A stretch of 39,616 nucleotides of DNA, taken from the NCBI GenBank assembly GCA_020848835.1, contig JADLHJ010000109.1, positions 1-39,616 on the forward strand. The letters are read 5' to 3'. Positions 1 through 8,800 of this stretch are shown in pieces. Each line of letters begins with the position of its first letter. Position 1 is the first letter of the stretch. The DNA is from Candidatus Hydrogenedentota bacterium (GTDB lineage Bacteria > Hydrogenedentota > Hydrogenedentia > Hydrogenedentales > SLHB01). The notes below the pieces were generated by a model. It had not been told where the DNA came from and searched no databases. It was given only the letters and a program-made list of their open reading frames with translations. Made by a program: the position numbers and the translations under genes.

Positions 1-347
1 AGATGCGGCCGGCCAAGCGGGTAGAACTGCCAGTCGCACCACATCGGCACTGCGCCGGTATCATAAATCTTGCGCGCAACGAGCAAATGGTAGATGGAGT
101 CCGGCGGGTACGGATTGATGCTTTCCCGGCCAACCCAGAATAGCAAGCCGATGCCGCCGCAGATGCTCAGCGAAACCCAATCCAACCGTTCCAATCGAAA
201 CCACAGCGGACGACCGAACCAGTTCGGTTCTGGTGCTTGGACGGGATCCTGGCGTAGCTTGCGCGTGAGCCACCAAAGCAGCAGAAGAAAAGGAACGCCC
301 CACCCCCAACGGATCCAAGGCGACTGAAAAATGATGGGAAGAGCCAC
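1..347 (-). CDS. N-terminal part of STT3-like membrane glycosyltransferase (runs off left edge)
   Basis: Reading leftwards from a GTG at 347 there are 115 open codons and no stop before the edge. There is no ATG start, so an ATG-only search misses it. The peptide has a hydrophobic segment at about residues 20-30 (VPFLLLLWWL), a second at about 58-72 (VSLSICGGIGLLFWVG), then DSIYHLLVARKIYDTG and, at the edge, QFYPLGRPH. A D-x-x-YHL motif followed by a YPxGRPH motif just after the first membrane segments resembles the first external loop of STT3/AglB/PglB oligosaccharyltransferases (GT66, GT-C fold), which move lipid-linked glycans to protein; the family call rests on this motif alone. It starts 30 bases after the stop of the upstream acyltransferase gene and is probably co-transcribed with it. 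The exact start is uncertain because no strong ribosome site is visible. Another GT-C enzyme is possible. Confidence 0.6.
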   Translation of the reverse strand, partial: MALPIIFQSPWIRWGWGVPFLLLLWWLTRKLRQDPVQAPEPNWFGRPLWFRLERLDWVSLSICGGIGLLFWVGRESINPYPPDSIYHLLVARKIYDTGAVPMWCDWQFYPLGRPH

Positions 348-377
348 GCCGTTATCTACCCGCTTGAGGGCACGGCA

Positions 378-1529
378 TTACACCTTGATGAACAGGCGCT
401 TCTTGTACATCCAGCGCACCGTCAGAATCGCCATCGCCAGACCAACTGTTACGGTCAACAGCGCTCCCCAATTTCCCAGCGATTCTTCAATAGGTCCGCC
501 CGTGAACCGTCGCGCGAGATCTTCAAAGTCCAAGAAGTTTCCAAGCATATAGATCGCGAGGGCGTTACTGCCTATCCACACAAACGGCGCGGCCCAACGG
601 CGATAGCCCCAGACGTCGATAATCTGGTAAAACGCAGCAAGCAGCAAACAACTATACCCGCCCGCGACCAGTACGAAAGTGGAAGTCCACAGCTTCTTGA
701 TGACTGGGAATTGCAGTCCCCACAGGAAACCGATGGCAACTATTGCGGCGCCTGCGCCGGCAAGATAGAGGACTTTTTTCTGTTTCTGGACATTTTGGTT
801 CCTTAGCAACAATCCGGCCAGGACGCCAAGTAGGCAGGAGGCCACAGCGGGAATGTTACTGAGAATGCCTTCTGGGTCCCAGGTTTTGTCCCACTTGCGG
901 CCGGGTAGATAGTAGTAGTCGATGTAGTTCGTAAGGTTTTGCCCCGGCGCATAGGTCGCGTGTACGAGCGTTGCATTTGGTTCGAAGCCCGGCACCGTAG
1001 CAGGAACGAAGGTTAACACCACCCAGTACCCAACGAGGATGGTTGCGCAAACGATCACCAATCCACGCACCCGGAGGTTCATGTAGAGCAGGCTCGTCGC
1101 GAAGTAACTAAACGCGAGCCGCTGCAATACGCCAACAAACCGAATGCCCTTGGTTGAATAGGCGCCAATGCCGCCGTAGTAAATGATGCCGAGTAGATAC
1201 AGCAACAGGCCGCGGCGGAAAATGCGCTGATAGGCCTTCGGCTTGCCTTCTTTCTCGACGATACGATCGAGCGATAGCGTGATCGATACGCCAATGATAA
1301 ATACAAACATCGGAAAAATGAGATCGTAGAAATGGAAGCCCGCCCATCCCACGTGATCCAACTGCATGGCGAGAAACTTGAGCGGACCAAAACCCCCGGA
1401 GGCCTTGTTCAGCGCGCTGACGAGGCTGTCCGCGCCCATTATCCAGAACATATCGAAGCCGCGCAGCACGTCCACAGCGAGCATGCGTTCTTCGACAGCA
1501 ATAGCGTTTACAGTTGTGGCAGGCGTCAT
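378..1529 (-). CDS. HGSNAT/NagX-like multi-pass membrane acyltransferase (copy 1)
   Basis: 383 residues with about ten hydrophobic segments. The N-terminal signature RMLAVDVLRGFDMFWIMGAD and the block H59-x2-W-x-G ... DLIFPMFVFIIGVS match heparan-alpha-glucosaminide N-acetyltransferase (HGSNAT) and its bacterial relatives (NagX, DUF5009). In human HGSNAT the equivalent His carries the acetyl group across the membrane to a terminal glucosamine; here the His is kept. The acceptor is unknown; an extracytoplasmic amino sugar or glycan is the likely class. The start ATG overlaps the stop of the upstream paralogue as ATGA (1526-1529), so the two are translationally coupled. An STT3-like gene follows 30 bases downstream. 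The C-terminus KKRLFIKV resembles that of the paralogue (QKKIFLRL), supporting tandem duplication. Family is clear; substrate is inference. Confidence 0.85.
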   Translation of the reverse strand: MTPATTVNAIAVEERMLAVDVLRGFDMFWIMGADSLVSALNKASGGFGPLKFLAMQLDHVGWAGFHFYDLIFPMFVFIIGVSITLSLDRIVEKEGKPKAYQRIFRRGLLLYLLGIIYYGGIGAYSTKGIRFVGVLQRLAFSYFATSLLYMNLRVRGLVIVCATILVGYWVVLTFVPATVPGFEPNATLVHATYAPGQNLTNYIDYYYLPGRKWDKTWDPEGILSNIPAVASCLLGVLAGLLLRNQNVQKQKKVLYLAGAGAAIVAIGFLWGLQFPVIKKLWTSTFVLVAGGYSCLLLAAFYQIIDVWGYRRWAAPFVWIGSNALAIYMLGNFLDFEDLARRFTGGPIEESLGNWGALLTVTVGLAMAILTVRWMYKKRLFIKV

Positions 1530-2728
1530 AACCGTAGAAAGATTTTCTTTTGGTATAGGTAACGCACAATTAGAACGGATATGGACAGCGCCACGATTGC
1601 CACCAGCATCGGCCCGAAACGGCCTGCCGCCTCCTCAATGGGACCGCCTACGAAGCGCCGTGCGAGCGCAGGGTAGTCGAGAATGTTTGTGGACATGTAA
1701 ATCAGCAGCGGGTTCATGCCGATCCACATGAACATAGGCGTCCACCATTTCACCTGTAGCACGTCGATGATGTAGATGAACGCGCCCAACATCATGAGGC
1801 TGAAGCCGCCCGAGACGAGAACGTAGGAGGAGGTCCACAATCGTTTGATGATTGGGTAATTCAATCCGCCTGGCAAATATCCCCACGCGTAACCGAGTAC
1901 CGTTATGGCCGCGCCAATCGCAACCAGCAATTGAACTTTTTGCGTCAGCGTGCGGCGCTTATCCTGCAGGAACAATGCGGTGAACACGCCGATCAAGCAC
2001 GTTGTGATTGCGGGCGGTGTGGTTGCCAGGCTCTCCGGGTCCGATCCGCCATAAGGCGGAATCTTATTGTCGATGTAGTGGATGATGTTCTTGCCGCGTT
2101 CCCACGAGTGCGCTTCCTGATCGGGTGCTTTGATGAAGGTAAGTGCGCCCCAATAGAGTATGGTGATCGCCACAAATATCGCGATGAGGCCCCTCTTCGA
2201 AAAGTTCAGGAACAGGACACTCGTGATCGCATACGCGATAGCGAGTCGCTGGAGCACACCGCAAAGCATATTCTCGTCCCACTTGTCGTAGAGGACACCG
2301 ATGCTTTTCTCTTTGTCGGCGTATTCAAACATTTTGAACATGAACTCGTCATAGAACACACCCAACAAGAACATCAGTACAAAACGCTTGAAAATGCGTT
2401 TGTATGCTTCGCCTTTGCCGTGCGTTTGCACGATCTTCTGCAGCGAAAAGACCAGAGAAATGCCGATGATGAAAATAAACATGGGGAAGATGAGATCGTA
2501 GAACACGAAACCTTCCCACTTCCGGTGCTCGAACTGGTTCGCGAAGAAGCCTGCGACGCCGGTCTCGCTGATTGCCTTGAACGCATTGTGTAGCGAATCG
2601 GAGCCGATGATCCAAAACATCGTGAACCCGCGGAGCACGTCGAGCGCAAGCATGCGCGCGGGTTGTTCGGTCGCCGCATCCCCCGGCTTTGCGGGGTTAG
2701 ACACAGCGGTAGCAGTAGTAGCAGCCAA
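1526..2728 (-). CDS. HGSNAT/NagX-like multi-pass membrane acyltransferase (copy 2)
   Basis: 400 residues, paralogous to the gene just downstream. It has the same opening motif (RMLALDVLRGFTMFWIIGSD) and the same catalytic block, H68-x2-W-x-G ... DLIFPMFIFIIGIS, so the acetyl-transfer His of the HGSNAT family is present. It differs by a longer loop after the third membrane segment (around FKMFEYADKEKSIGVLYDKWDENM) and a shorter external loop with PPYGGSDPESL. The start is TTG at 2728, six bases after an AGGGGG ribosome site; no better ATG exists. The stop overlaps the next gene's ATG by four bases. The upstream TlpA-like gene ends only 29 bases away, so a redoxin - acyltransferase - acyltransferase - STT3-like operon is likely. 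Two diverged copies side by side suggest different acceptors or a heteromer; that is inference. Confidence 0.85.
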   Translation of the reverse strand: MAATTATAVSNPAKPGDAATEQPARMLALDVLRGFTMFWIIGSDSLHNAFKAISETGVAGFFANQFEHRKWEGFVFYDLIFPMFIFIIGISLVFSLQKIVQTHGKGEAYKRIFKRFVLMFLLGVFYDEFMFKMFEYADKEKSIGVLYDKWDENMLCGVLQRLAIAYAITSVLFLNFSKRGLIAIFVAITILYWGALTFIKAPDQEAHSWERGKNIIHYIDNKIPPYGGSDPESLATTPPAITTCLIGVFTALFLQDKRRTLTQKVQLLVAIGAAITVLGYAWGYLPGGLNYPIIKRLWTSSYVLVSGGFSLMMLGAFIYIIDVLQVKWWTPMFMWIGMNPLLIYMSTNILDYPALARRFVGGPIEEAAGRFGPMLVAIVALSISVLIVRYLYQKKIFLRL

Positions 2729-2757
2729 AATTACCCCCTGTTCTAAATAGTGAAAGT

Positions 2758-3597
2758 TTAACGCGCGGAGGCGGGAATATGCAAAGATGCGGCGGCGGCC
2801 TGCGCCGCAGTGCTGGTGTCCTTTGGCGTCGCGGAGTTACTGCCGGGCGTAGGTTTTGGTAGACCGGGGTAGTCGGGTAATTCCGCCAGCGCGGTGAGTC
2901 CTCTGTAAGAGTGCGAGCCCTCTTCGACAGCGATGATCACGCCATTCTTGTCGATCACGAATATGGTAGGAAGCGCCGTGACCTCACCAAAGGGTTCAGG
3001 AAAATCGTGGCCCATGTGTGCCACGGGATACACGAACGGGCTTGAAGCCGCATAGTCTTCCAGATCGAGTTTGCTGGCGTCGGCGCTCAGGCCAATCACA
3101 ACGACTCCCTTGTCTGCCCATTCTTTCGCGAGCCTGTTCAAATCGGGCTGCATACCCCGGCAGGGTGGGCACCACGTGGCCCAAATATCAACAAATACGC
3201 GCTTGCCGCGCAGATCGCTGAGTCGCAGGGTTTTACCGTCGAGCGTCGTAGCGGAAAAGTCAGGCGCGCGCACGCCTTCCCATTGGCGAATTCCCGTGCC
3301 CAGCATCTCCTGCATGCCACCAACCGATGTGAATGCGCTGATCAAAAGTGCGGCAACAGAGAGCGCGGTAGCGACGGTGACCCGGGTACGGTTACTCAAC
3401 GGTTTGGACTGTGCGATCGCGGCCATCACCAAACCTGCGGGGCCGAAGATCAGCCCGCCCGCAAGGGGTGCCATCAACACGCCGATCAAGCCCAGTAACA
3501 TGCCCCACAGCGCGTACGAATCACCTTTAGCGACCGTCGGGTTGTAAATAGGGGGAGGTGATGGCGTGTGAACAAATTCTGGTGGTTGCGATGCCAT
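2758..3597 (-). CDS. TlpA/ResA-type membrane-anchored thiol-disulfide redoxin
   Basis: 279 residues from an ATG at 3597, chosen because AAGGA lies about ten bases upstream; the open frame runs on to 3669 without such a site. Residues 1-25 are Pro-rich; two or three hydrophobic segments follow (about 28-62 and 74-92), the first Gly-rich like small DUF4190-type membrane domains. The C-terminal half is a thioredoxin fold of the AhpC/TSA-redoxin class, with entry motif APDFSATTLDGKTLRLSDLRG and active site W142-C143-P-P-C146. Such proteins reduce or exchange disulfides outside the cytoplasm (TlpA, ResA). The cis-Pro region LPTIFVID is present. The tail is Ala/Pro/Ser-rich. A possible -10 TACAAT (3623-3628) lies upstream but without a clear -35. 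Downstream genes are the tandem acyltransferases. Fold is sure; partner is not known. Confidence 0.85.
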   Translation of the reverse strand: MASQPPEFVHTPSPPPIYNPTVAKGDSYALWGMLLGLIGVLMAPLAGGLIFGPAGLVMAAIAQSKPLSNRTRVTVATALSVAALLISAFTSVGGMQEMLGTGIRQWEGVRAPDFSATTLDGKTLRLSDLRGKRVFVDIWATWCPPCRGMQPDLNRLAKEWADKGVVVIGLSADASKLDLEDYAASSPFVYPVAHMGHDFPEPFGEVTALPTIFVIDKNGVIIAVEEGSHSYRGLTALAELPDYPGLPKPTPGSNSATPKDTSTAAQAAAASLHIPASAR

Positions 3598-3713
3598 GCG
3601 CTGTCTTTTTTCCTTTTGGAAGATTGTACAACATGTCCGCGTCGGGACAGCCGGAATCAGGCAAGGCATTCATCTTTTCAGCCGAAGTGGCCACGCGTTA
3701 GCGTGCCCGCTTA

Positions 3714-4625
<912 letters not shown>

Positions 4626-4668
4626 AGAGTGGACCAGTTACCTTTCGCGAATTTATTGGCAAAATGTT

Positions 4669-5184
4669 TTAGCGCTGCGTTAAGACATTCTTGCCTGTGG
4701 CGTCGTTGAACCACAACGCGGGTCCCTGTGCATCGACACTGAGAAATGCGCGGCCTTGCCCTTCGGCGTCACGGAGATTGATGAGTGGTTCGTCGTTATT
4801 GACTTGCACAAAGAGCCGGCCCTTCTGTTTTGAGTCGCGCATGCTGAACAGCGATTCGTTGCCATTGACCTGAAGATACACGCGTGGTGCACCGGCATTG
4901 TCGCGCAGATTGAGCATGGCGGTGCCGTCCGCCATCACACCGTTCATCACGCGCGGCTTACCCGATTTGTCCGCGAGCTGCAACCACACTGCGCCATCCG
5001 GGTCTGTGCCCAGCCGCCCACGCAATACGCCGCTCGCGCCTACAAGGCGAAATTCGGTGGCCTCAACAACTGTGGGGTCGGCGTGGACACGGCTTGGGAC
5101 GATCAACGACACAGTAATAACGCTGGTCGCAACAGCGGTGACCACCGTGCAGAGCGAAGTTATCAAAAAGTGATTGCGAAACAT
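4669..5184 (-). CDS. Exported protein of short beta-rich repeats, function unknown
   Basis: 171 residues. An N-terminal hydrophobic segment (about 8-28) and the following VHA suggest a signal peptide or anchor. The rest is about five imperfect repeats of roughly 23 residues with the pattern hydrophobic-x-LRD-xx-G-xx-R-x-x-L-x-V: GVLRGRLGTDPDGA, KPRVMNGVMADGTAMLNLRD, APRVYLQVNGNESLFSMRD, KGRLFVQVNNDEPLINLRD, QGRAFLSVDAQGPALWFND. Each unit looks like two short strands joined by an Asp/Gly turn, which suggests a stacked beta solenoid or propeller-like fold. The start has a strong ribosome site (GGAGG six bases upstream). No catalytic motif is visible, so a structural or binding role outside the cytoplasm is the most I can say. 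It lies 43 bases upstream of the prepilin-like gene, same strand. Confidence 0.7.
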   Translation of the reverse strand: MFRNHFLITSLCTVVTAVATSVITVSLIVPSRVHADPTVVEATEFRLVGASGVLRGRLGTDPDGAVWLQLADKSGKPRVMNGVMADGTAMLNLRDNAGAPRVYLQVNGNESLFSMRDSKQKGRLFVQVNNDEPLINLRDAEGQGRAFLSVDAQGPALWFNDATGKNVLTQR

Positions 5185-5220
5185 GTCGTCCTCCGCGAAG
5201 GTTGAGAGCGCCCAATTAAT

Positions 5221-5790
5221 CTACGGTGTTGTAGACGACGCAATATCGATAAGCGCGAGTAACTCGTTCACCACGGTGCGCTTGATGTCGTCGGCGGCGT
5301 AAAGCGCGGAGACTTTCTGGCGCGCGGCACCGCCATCGCCACAGGCTTTCCCGCGCGCGATGAGTTCGCGGCAATCCGCGGGCATCGGACCCCAGTTGCC
5401 GCACTCGACAAACTGATCGCTGAGAAAGATGAACTTTGGGATCGCCTCGCCGCCGTTGGTGAGGAACCGCGCAAACACATCCGGCCATTGCGCACGGGCG
5501 ATGTATCGTGTTTTCAGGTTCGGCGCGGCGTCAGCCAAAGCTTCCAATACAGGCACGTGGCGCACGACATCGCCGCACCAGTCTTCTGCAATCGCGATTA
5601 CGTGCACTGGCCGTGCAAGCGCGCCGAGCAGGCCCATGACATGCGCATCAAGCGGCTGCGACCGGCGCATTTCCTCCATCTTTTGTGCGTGATCCCGATT
5701 GTCCCCGGCGGCAATCCACGCTGCATAAATAAGTCCGGAATCGAAAACGCGCCGCCATTCGATTAGCGGCAAAATTGGTGGACGCGGCAT
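5221..5790 (-). CDS. Thioredoxin_9-like protein with a single active-site cysteine
   Basis: 189 residues from the ATG at 5790, which has an AAGGAG ribosome site at good spacing; a TTG one codon earlier is less likely. The core VIAIAEDWCGDVVRHVPVLE matches the thioredoxin-like family in which the usual text is EDWCGDCxxxVPxL. Here the second cysteine is replaced by Val, giving C-G-D-V, so classic dithiol exchange is not possible through that pair. The later motif AIPKFIFLSDQF is the cis-Pro strand. No signal peptide is seen, so it is probably cytoplasmic. Its gene heads the minus-strand run and ends 36 bases before the repeat-protein gene. It could work as a monothiol redoxin or a non-redox binding fold. 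Confidence 0.75.
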   Translation of the reverse strand: MPRPPILPLIEWRRVFDSGLIYAAWIAAGDNRDHAQKMEEMRRSQPLDAHVMGLLGALARPVHVIAIAEDWCGDVVRHVPVLEALADAAPNLKTRYIARAQWPDVFARFLTNGGEAIPKFIFLSDQFVECGNWGPMPADCRELIARGKACGDGGAARQKVSALYAADDIKRTVVNELLALIDIASSTTP

Positions 5791-5918
5791 CAAGATTCTC
5801 CTTTCTTCTCGGATAACCGGTCATTGTAGCGGCGCATAAGCGCAAATGAAATGCGCGGCGGCTTCGCTTGTGCTACCGTAACTTCTGATTTCCATTTGCA
5901 CAATACCGGGGCACGGCA

Positions 5919-7172
5919 ATGCATAATCGACGCGAATTTTTGAAGGTTGGCGTAGCAGGATTGGCTTTTGCAGCGGTGCGCAGTGGTAGTGCCGAAAAAG
6001 ACGCCAGCACATTTCCCCCCGTACGCGCAATTACGCGCGGGCCGAAACACCATTGGTTCGGGTATTACGACAAGTTGCAGTTCGATCCGACTGGTCGTTT
6101 TGTGTTGGGGATGGAAGTGGACTTTGAGCACCGCTCTCCAACGCCGGAGGATGTCATCAAGATCGGCATGGTCGATCTGCAGGATGGTGACAAGTGGATC
6201 GAGCTGGGCGAAAGCCGGGCGTGGTGTTGGCAACAGGGCTGCATGTTGCAGTGGCTGCCGGGGACGAAATCGAAGATCATCTGGAACGATCGCGAGGGCG
6301 ATCGGTTCGTGGCGCATATTCTCGACGTCGAGACGAAACAACGCAGAACGATTCCGAGTTCCATCTATTGCGTGAGCCCTGACGGCAAGTCGGCTGTAAC
6401 GATCGATTTCGGGCGTATCCACATGTGTCGACCGGGCTATGGTTACGCGGGCGTTCCCGATCGGTATGGGGAAGACCTGGCGCCCAAGGAGTCCGGCATC
6501 TTCCATGTCAATCTCGAAACGGGTGAATCGAAATTGATTATCTCGGTCGCTGACGTGGTGAAGATTGGTACGATTCCGAACGAGAAGCCGCGCATCAAAC
6601 ACCATCTGTATCATCTGTTGTACAACACAGATGGCTCCCGGTTTATTGCGTTGCACCGGTGGAATTACATCGACGGCGGACGGCTCACACGGATGATTAC
6701 CGCGACTCCGGATGGTAGCGATATTCGCGTGGTGATTCCGAATGGGCACGCGTCGCATTTTATCTGGCGCGACGCGACGCACATTCTGTCGCAGTCGAAA
6801 GACTGGCTTGGCGAAACGGAATGGGGAAACTTTCTGTTTGAAGATCGCGACTCGGGAATTGTCGAACAGGTCGGGAAAGGCGTGTTGGATGGATACGGAC
6901 ACATCAGCTATTTGCCGGGCAATGAGTGGATATTGAACGACACTTATCCAAAAGGCGCGGAGCGTTTTCAGATACCGCATCTGTATCACATCAAGACGAA
7001 CAAACGAATTGATCTTGGCAATTTCTCCGTGCCTACGGAATACACCGGCGAATGGCGCTGCGACGGGCACCCGCGCCTGAGCCCGGATGCGCGTTACGTA
7101 TGCTTCGATTCGCCGCATAACGGCGAAGGGCGGCAGATGCATTTGATCGATATTAGCGGAATCACTGCTTAG
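5919..7172 (+). CDS. Tat-exported beta-propeller protein (TolB/oligogalacturonate-lyase-like)
   Basis: 417 residues. The N-terminus MHNRREFLKVGVAGLAFAAV is a twin-arginine signal (RREFLK followed by a hydrophobic stretch), so the protein is folded before export. The mature part has repeated blades of the TolB/WD40-like type: YYDKLQFDPTGRFVLGMEVD, GCMLQWLPGTKSKIIWND, SIYCVSPDGKSAVTIDF, SRFIALHRWNY, HPRLSPDARYVCFDSPHNG. The HHWFGYYD block and the closing HPRLSPD...DSPHNG resemble secreted propellers sometimes annotated as oligogalacturonate lyase-like; conserved His residues could bind a metal. No operon partner is on this strand. Its 3' end overlaps the convergent PHP-like gene by 11 bases. 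Export and fold are well supported; the lyase activity is only a possibility. Confidence 0.75.
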   Translation: MHNRREFLKVGVAGLAFAAVRSGSAEKDASTFPPVRAITRGPKHHWFGYYDKLQFDPTGRFVLGMEVDFEHRSPTPEDVIKIGMVDLQDGDKWIELGESRAWCWQQGCMLQWLPGTKSKIIWNDREGDRFVAHILDVETKQRRTIPSSIYCVSPDGKSAVTIDFGRIHMCRPGYGYAGVPDRYGEDLAPKESGIFHVNLETGESKLIISVADVVKIGTIPNEKPRIKHHLYHLLYNTDGSRFIALHRWNYIDGGRLTRMITATPDGSDIRVVIPNGHASHFIWRDATHILSQSKDWLGETEWGNFLFEDRDSGIVEQVGKGVLDGYGHISYLPGNEWILNDTYPKGAERFQIPHLYHIKTNKRIDLGNFSVPTEYTGEWRCDGHPRLSPDARYVCFDSPHNGEGRQMHLIDISGITA

Positions 7173-8112
7173 CCGAATTGCGACGCTGGGCGATTAGCTC
7201 GTGGACGATTGTATTGGTGTTTGCTGTCGTGATACCCAACTCAGAACAATAGACGTCCGGCTGGAATTTTTGTTGCGTGTGGATCATGTAGTGGTTGTCG
7301 GTGGAGACGGTGAACTGCACGCCCATATCCGCTAGCGGTTTGATATCTTTGATAAACGATTCGCGCACGACCGGATCGAGCCACATCGTGCCGGTGGTCT
7401 TGCCGATTTCGATGTAGATGGGTAAGCCCTTCAATATGCGCGCAAGTTCTTCCTGTTCGCCGGGTTGAAAGAAACGGTACTCATCAACTGTGATGGCACT
7501 AATATCCCGGCCGTTTGCCTTTGCGGTCTTTTGCAGGTTTTCGATCCGCATCGTGAAGGGGTGAAACAGAATCATGGGGATTGGGAATTCCTTTTGCAGT
7601 TCCCTAACCTGTTTCGCACGCTTAATGAGTGTTTGACCGTTGGGTGCTTCGCGGCCGTTGTTTGGAGAGATGTGCCAACCGATCACATCCGCCATGCGCA
7701 TCGGCGCTTCTTCGATGCCCGTGTCGAGTTCGCCTTCGTAGATTTCCCAGCCTCTGAATAGGTGAAGATCAGGGCGCGCTGCGATGACGGTATTGAGATC
7801 GTTCATGAACGCGCGATGGCCTTCTGCGCCCACGGGATACCAGCGTGGGAACTTCTTCTCGGCGAGCCACGCGTAGTACTCCGCGGGCGTTTTGCGGTAG
7901 AGCTCGAGGTGATCGAGCATGACGATGACTTTGCGTCCATCGCGCGCGGCGATGTCGATCCATTTGTCGAGCGCGATGGGTCGTTCGAGACCGCAATGCA
8001 GATGCATGTCCATTTCGTGCAGCGCAAAGGTGGACGGAATTGGCGCGGCGCGGTGCGCACAAGCGGCGCAGAGTAGTGCGGCGACGGCGATGCTAACTCG
8101 TGGCGGTTTCAT
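7162..8112 (-). CDS. Exported PHP-superfamily-like metallohydrolase
   Basis: 316 residues from the ATG at 8112; the longer open frame upstream lies inside the neighbouring YhhN-like gene. The N-terminus MKPPRVSIAVAALLCAACAH is a signal peptide, possibly of a lipoprotein, though the LCAAC box is not canonical. The metal-site pattern of the PHP fold can be followed in order: MHLH (HxH), LDH, RGWE, IGWH, LFHPF and STDNH near the C-terminus. PHP proteins hydrolyse phosphoesters or related bonds with two or three metals. An amidohydrolase-like TIM barrel is the alternative. The start overlaps the end of the upstream YhhN-like gene by 20 bases, so it is the last gene of a four-gene cluster. The 3' end overlaps the convergent propeller gene by 11 bases. 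Confidence 0.72.
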   Translation of the reverse strand: MKPPRVSIAVAALLCAACAHRAAPIPSTFALHEMDMHLHCGLERPIALDKWIDIAARDGRKVIVMLDHLELYRKTPAEYYAWLAEKKFPRWYPVGAEGHRAFMNDLNTVIAARPDLHLFRGWEIYEGELDTGIEEAPMRMADVIGWHISPNNGREAPNGQTLIKRAKQVRELQKEFPIPMILFHPFTMRIENLQKTAKANGRDISAITVDEYRFFQPGEQEELARILKGLPIYIEIGKTTGTMWLDPVVRESFIKDIKPLADMGVQFTVSTDNHYMIHTQQKFQPDVYCSELGITTANTNTIVHELIAQRRNSAKQ

Positions 8113-8800
8113 TTTGGATTTTTGGATTTTGGATTGAAATTGGTGCGCGCCGCGCGTCGATGAATCTAATGCTCGCGGCGAGGATGGCTTGGCCGCCGAA
8201 ATAAAGGGGAAGGCCGACCAGAGAATTGATAAATCCAGATGCGACAAATGCCGAGCGCGCGACGAAGATGTCCGAGAAGTAGAAGAGCAGCGCACCGATG
8301 AAAATCAATAGGCCGCCGGGATGTTTGAGACATCCGGTTGCGAGTGCGAGCATAGTTGAGATGACGCAGGTGTATGCAATGACGGGTCCGCGCATGCCGG
8401 GATCTTTTACGCCGGGGAGTATCCACTGTGAGAGTAGATATCCGGGAATTATTAGTACGGCAAGTGCGATAGCGGCAATGCGATAGTTTGTGCGATATGT
8501 CGCAAACGCTGTGGCGTAGCAGAGGTGTCCGGCGAAAAAGCTCACAAGTCCCGCGAGAAAATACTTCGGTCCCGATCCAATTAAGAAGAGATCGCCGAAC
8601 CACGAGAAGATCAGCCCGATGAATATTGCGATGCCGACGCGCGAGCGCAGTGCGCCCGCGGCAAGTGCGGTGATGAGGAAACCTGTCGAGGCGGTCATCT
8701 TCAGCACGCCGGGTAGATAGGGCACATCAAAATCAAAGCCGCGCACGATGAGATGGAGCGCAGTGGAGAGGATGGTCGTGACGATTCCGAAGTAGAACAT
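8093..8800 (-). CDS. YhhN/TMEM86-family protein (putative lysoplasmalogenase)
   Basis: 235 residues with about eight hydrophobic segments. The blocks IFIGLIFSWFGDLFLI, GLVSFFAGHLCYATAF and GALLFYFSDIFVARSAF carry the Asp residues conserved in YhhN/TMEM86, whose eukaryotic members cleave the vinyl-ether bond of lysoplasmalogens in the membrane. The last 15 or so residues (APISIQNPKIQNETATS) are probably incidental: they overlap the start of the next gene and are encoded by a low-complexity stretch of alternating ATTTTGGATTTTTGG. It starts immediately after the stop of the upstream hydrolase gene (TAAATG). Sitting beside a lysophospholipase-like hydrolase it suggests a lipid-turnover cluster. 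Family call is good; activity in bacteria is inferred. Confidence 0.82.
   Translation of the reverse strand: MFYFGIVTTILSTALHLIVRGFDFDVPYLPGVLKMTASTGFLITALAAGALRSRVGIAIFIGLIFSWFGDLFLIGSGPKYFLAGLVSFFAGHLCYATAFATYRTNYRIAAIALAVLIIPGYLLSQWILPGVKDPGMRGPVIAYTCVISTMLALATGCLKHPGGLLIFIGALLFYFSDIFVARSAFVASGFINSLVGLPLYFGGQAILAASIRFIDARRAPISIQNPKIQNETATS

Noticed and set aside
94..327. Plus-strand open frame of 77 codons at the left edge
   Set aside because: It is antisense to the STT3-like gene, whose minus-strand peptide has clear membrane segments and family motifs; the plus peptide is Arg/Ser/Pro-rich with no ribosome site.
1931..2593. Plus-strand open frame of 220 codons
   Set aside because: Antisense to the second acyltransferase gene; rich in Arg, Glu and His with no structure and no ribosome site.
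378..2728. The two acyltransferase genes as a frameshifted single gene
   Set aside because: Each has its own complete N-terminal motif, His block and C-terminus, so they are tandem paralogues.
5790..7142. Minus-strand open frame of 450 codons
   Set aside because: Antisense shadow of the Tat-exported propeller gene; the peptide is Arg/His/Pro-rich without domains, a typical product of GC-rich codon use.
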